A DNA stretch of 64,000 nt from Shewanella fodinae (GTDB taxonomy: Bacteria; Pseudomonadota; Gammaproteobacteria; Enterobacterales; Shewanellaceae), in NCBI RefSeq assembly GCF_014651955.1, contig NZ_BMXW01000004.1:62001-126000 (forward strand), written 5' to 3'. Of this stretch, positions 61,962 to 64,000 are shown in pieces. Below the pieces are notes generated by a model. The model saw nothing but the letters and a program-made list of their open reading frames with translations, was not told the origin of the DNA and made no database searches. Both the position numbers and the translations under genes were made by a program. Within the stretch, counting starts at the first letter, position 1. Each line of letters opens with the position of its first letter.

Positions 61962-64000
61962 TTAAAAGGTATATTTAACACTAATTGTGGCCGTTCTTGG
62001 CTCGCCGGGTTGTGTCCATAACGCGGCGTAAGAGCTGACAAAGTAGTGCTTATCCAATAAGTTGTTGATTGAGGCATTCACTTGCCAGTTTGGCCCGAAG
62101 TGTTGCGTGGCAAAGATACGCACCAAGGTGTATTCCGGCAGTTCATAGTCTGGCGATACACTATCACCTAACCGTTTATCCACATAGGTGGCGTTGATGC
62201 CAGCTTTAGCACTATGACTAAACAGGGTAAATTCCTGTGTCAGAGTTAGGTTCAGTTTGTGTTTGGGAATATTCACTAAACGGCTCCCGGCTGGAATATT
62301 CACGCCCCAGTCAGGGTTGATAACATCGTTTTCAGTTTCTGCGTCGGTGTAGGCATAAGCCAGTGCTAATTGGGTGCTGTCTGACAACCAGGCATTGAGG
62401 TCGAGTTCTATGCCGCGGCTGTGGGCTTTACCTAAGGCGGCGGTGTATCCGGTGTTGACGGGATCCGCTGCCAGAATGTTAGATTTTTCAGCGCGGAACA
62501 ACGCCAAGGTGCCAGTGACATTGTTGTCAAGGAGTGCGAATTTGACCCCGGTCTCCCACGATTTACTGTTTTCCGGATCAAACGGGGTACCGTTAACGTC
62601 GGTTCCAGAGTTAGGGCTGAAGCCTTCGGCATAACTGACATACAAACTGAGGTTATCGTCAGCCTGAAAGACCAGCCCCGCGCGGGGATTGGTGGTGTTT
62701 TGGCTTTGGTGGGTCACGCTGCCATTTAGACTGTTGGCAATGCGCTGTTCGAAGTGATCAAAGCGCATGCCCAACAGCATTTTCCATTGCGTTGTCAAAT
62801 CCAGTTGATCTTGCAGATAAACGCCGAATGCACGCTGTTTTTCGTGGTCATCATTTGATATTGGCATTGCAGGTGGCGTCTGTCCGTAAACGGGGTGGTG
62901 GACGTCGATACTGTAAGTGTCATCGCCAGGGGCCACACGCCAGCGTCGTAAGAAGGAGTCTAACTGATAATGGTAGCCATCGGCTCCCATCAGCACATGG
63001 TGCTTAACACCCGCCTGAAACGTACCACTTAATTCAACTCTGGCTGACAGATCTTTGGCATCGTAGTCGCGCCAGCGCCGTTGTCTTGAAAGTGTGGTGC
63101 CGTCTTGGTATAGCAGTTGTCTTGAGGCGGACAATTCGGTATCTGAGGAATAGCCTTCCAGTGAAGAGTCTCGGTACCCCACACCTGTTAGTAATTGCCA
63201 GTTGTCAGCCAGTTCGTGCGTCAGACTTAACTGGTGGCCGATTGCCTGCACATGCATCGGGCCGTCAGCGGGCTCGCCATAGAAGGTTTTCCGATTGACT
63301 TGACTAAAGTCGTTATTCAGGACTACAACGCCACGATCAAACGGGATCTTTTGATCCAGCAGTTCCAGTTCGTAGCTCAGCTTGGTGCGGTCGCTGATCA
63401 CATAATCAATCGAAGGGGAAAAGAACCATTTCTTGGCATGGATGGTATCGCGAAAACTTCCATTATCTTCATAGGCTCCGTTAACCCTGAATGCCAACTG
63501 GTCGGTGATGGCATTGGTGTAATCGGCCTCAGCCCGATAATGGTCATAGTTGCCAGCGGAAACCTGCAGGTAACCTGCGGGAGAAAATTGGGGTTTTTTG
63601 GTGATGATGTTGATAGTGCCTCCCGGTTCACTGCGACCATAGAGCGCCGAACCTGGACCTTTCAGAATTTCGATGCTCTGAATATTTACCGTATCGCGTC
63701 TGCCACTGTAGCCGCGACCGGCACTATAACCATTGATCAGATATCCGCTTGGCAGATTCTCGCCCCCAGCAAATCCGCGTATGGCAAAACTGTCCCATAA
63801 GCCACCCAGCGTATTTTGGCGGACAATGCCGCTCGCCAGATCAATGGTATTTTGGAAATCGGTTATTGCTTGGTCTTCCAGAGTGTCCGCCGAGATCACG
63901 GCCACAGATTGCGGCAGGGCATTCAGAGGCACGTCACCCCGAAAAGGCATGCGCTGCGAGACCACACTGATGCGTTCAATATTGCTGTTGTCTGCGGCAG
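61962..64000 (-). CDS. TonB-dependent siderophore receptor, 5' end outside the window
   Basis: At least 678 residues visible. The open frame continues in frame to the right edge (AADNSNIERISVVSQRM), so the signal peptide is beyond the window and the apparent start at 63965 is internal. The visible part has the TonB-box-like IERISVVSQ, plug (LPQSVAVISADTLEDQ, FAIRGFAGGENLPSGYLINGY, ILKGPGSALYGRSEPGGTINIITKK-type block) and a barrel ending in ATISVKYTF. Typical hydroxamate-type receptor of the TIGR01783 group. It is the downstream neighbour of the receptor at 59331 on the same strand, separated by a terminator and Fur box. Confidence 0.93.
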   Translation of the reverse strand, partial: AADNSNIERISVVSQRMPFRGDVPLNALPQSVAVISADTLEDQAITDFQNTIDLASGIVRQNTLGGLWDSFAIRGFAGGENLPSGYLINGYSAGRGYSGRRDTVNIQSIEILKGPGSALYGRSEPGGTINIITKKPQFSPAGYLQVSAGNYDHYRAEADYTNAITDQLAFRVNGAYEDNGSFRDTIHAKKWFFSPSIDYVISDRTKLSYELELLDQKIPFDRGVVVLNNDFSQVNRKTFYGEPADGPMHVQAIGHQLSLTHELADNWQLLTGVGYRDSSLEGYSSDTELSASRQLLYQDGTTLSRQRRWRDYDAKDLSARVELSGTFQAGVKHHVLMGADGYHYQLDSFLRRWRVAPGDDTYSIDVHHPVYGQTPPAMPISNDDHEKQRAFGVYLQDQLDLTTQWKMLLGMRFDHFEQRIANSLNGSVTHQSQNTTNPRAGLVFQADDNLSLYVSYAEGFSPNSGTDVNGTPFDPENSKSWETGVKFALLDNNVTGTLALFRAEKSNILAADPVNTGYTAALGKAHSRGIELDLNAWLSDSTQLALAYAYTDAETENDVINPDWGVNIPAGSRLVNIPKHKLNLTLTQEFTLFSHSAKAGINATYVDKRLGDSVSPDYELPEYTLVRIFATQHFGPNWQVNASINNLLDKHYFVSSYAALWTQPGEPRTATISVKYTF

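Noticed and set aside
61678..61965. 95-codon open frame between TonB receptor genes
   Set aside because: It runs through a terminator hairpin and has no ribosome binding site or recognisable domain.
1..64000. CRISPR arrays and rRNA genes
   Set aside because: No regularly spaced repeats and no rRNA-like conserved blocks were seen on either strand.

Overview
The window looks like chromosomal DNA of a gammaproteobacterium of the Shewanella / Alteromonadales type. The reasons are the mid-range base composition, the many TonB-dependent receptors, a CoA-disulfide reductase fused to a rhodanese domain, a CbpA/CbpM pair, a LemA/DUF3137 pair and a MASE-GAF-PAS-GGDEF-EAL protein. The genus is inferred from gene content and was not tested by any search. 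No rRNA, complete tRNA or CRISPR array was found.

Left end (about 1-6480): an AT-rich, tRNA-anchored genomic island. It carries a type II restriction-modification pair (MvaI/BcnI-family endonuclease converging on a Dcm-like C5-cytosine methyltransferase, probably CCWGG), a DUF2628-like membrane protein, a C-protein-like XRE regulator with two operator palindromes, and a tyrosine integrase lying against a 3' fragment of tRNA-Leu. A second tRNA-Leu fragment follows at 6626.

7-18 kb: an esterase-like hydrolase, a CoA/polysulfide reductase and an ArnT-like glycosyltransferase precede a metal-uptake locus: TonB receptor, methyltransferase, ABC ATPase, FecCD permease and binding protein. Both of its promoters carry near-perfect matches to the ModE (molybdate-responsive) operator, so I read it as a TonB-fed MolABC-type molybdate or tungstate importer with an added methyltransferase. 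This is the most interesting system in the window.

18-32 kb: a large c-di-GMP enzyme with a cysteine cluster, a Fur-box TonB receptor, two tandem alkaline phosphatases with a small secreted protein, a YitT membrane protein, PoxB, AcuI/YhdH and a TehB-like methyltransferase. 32.8-35.6 kb is an accessory patch of hairpin-rich repeats around an AT-rich FRG-domain gene.

35.6-50 kb: a discoidin/di-heme oxidoreductase lipoprotein, phenolic acid decarboxylase with a divergent LysR regulator, a decayed IS5 transposase, and a four-gene overlapping signalling operon (FIST sensor, histidine kinase, HDOD response regulator, degenerate HD response regulator) bracketed by two paralogous lipoprotein genes. 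The operon resembles NosP-type nitric-oxide signalling.

50-64 kb: ordinary chromosome-like genes (methyltransferase, RHH protein, DJ-1/PfpI protein, cbpA-cbpM-M48 protease operon, DUF4382 lipoprotein, DUF3137/LemA, signal peptidase I) followed by two TonB siderophore receptors. The last receptor runs off the window.
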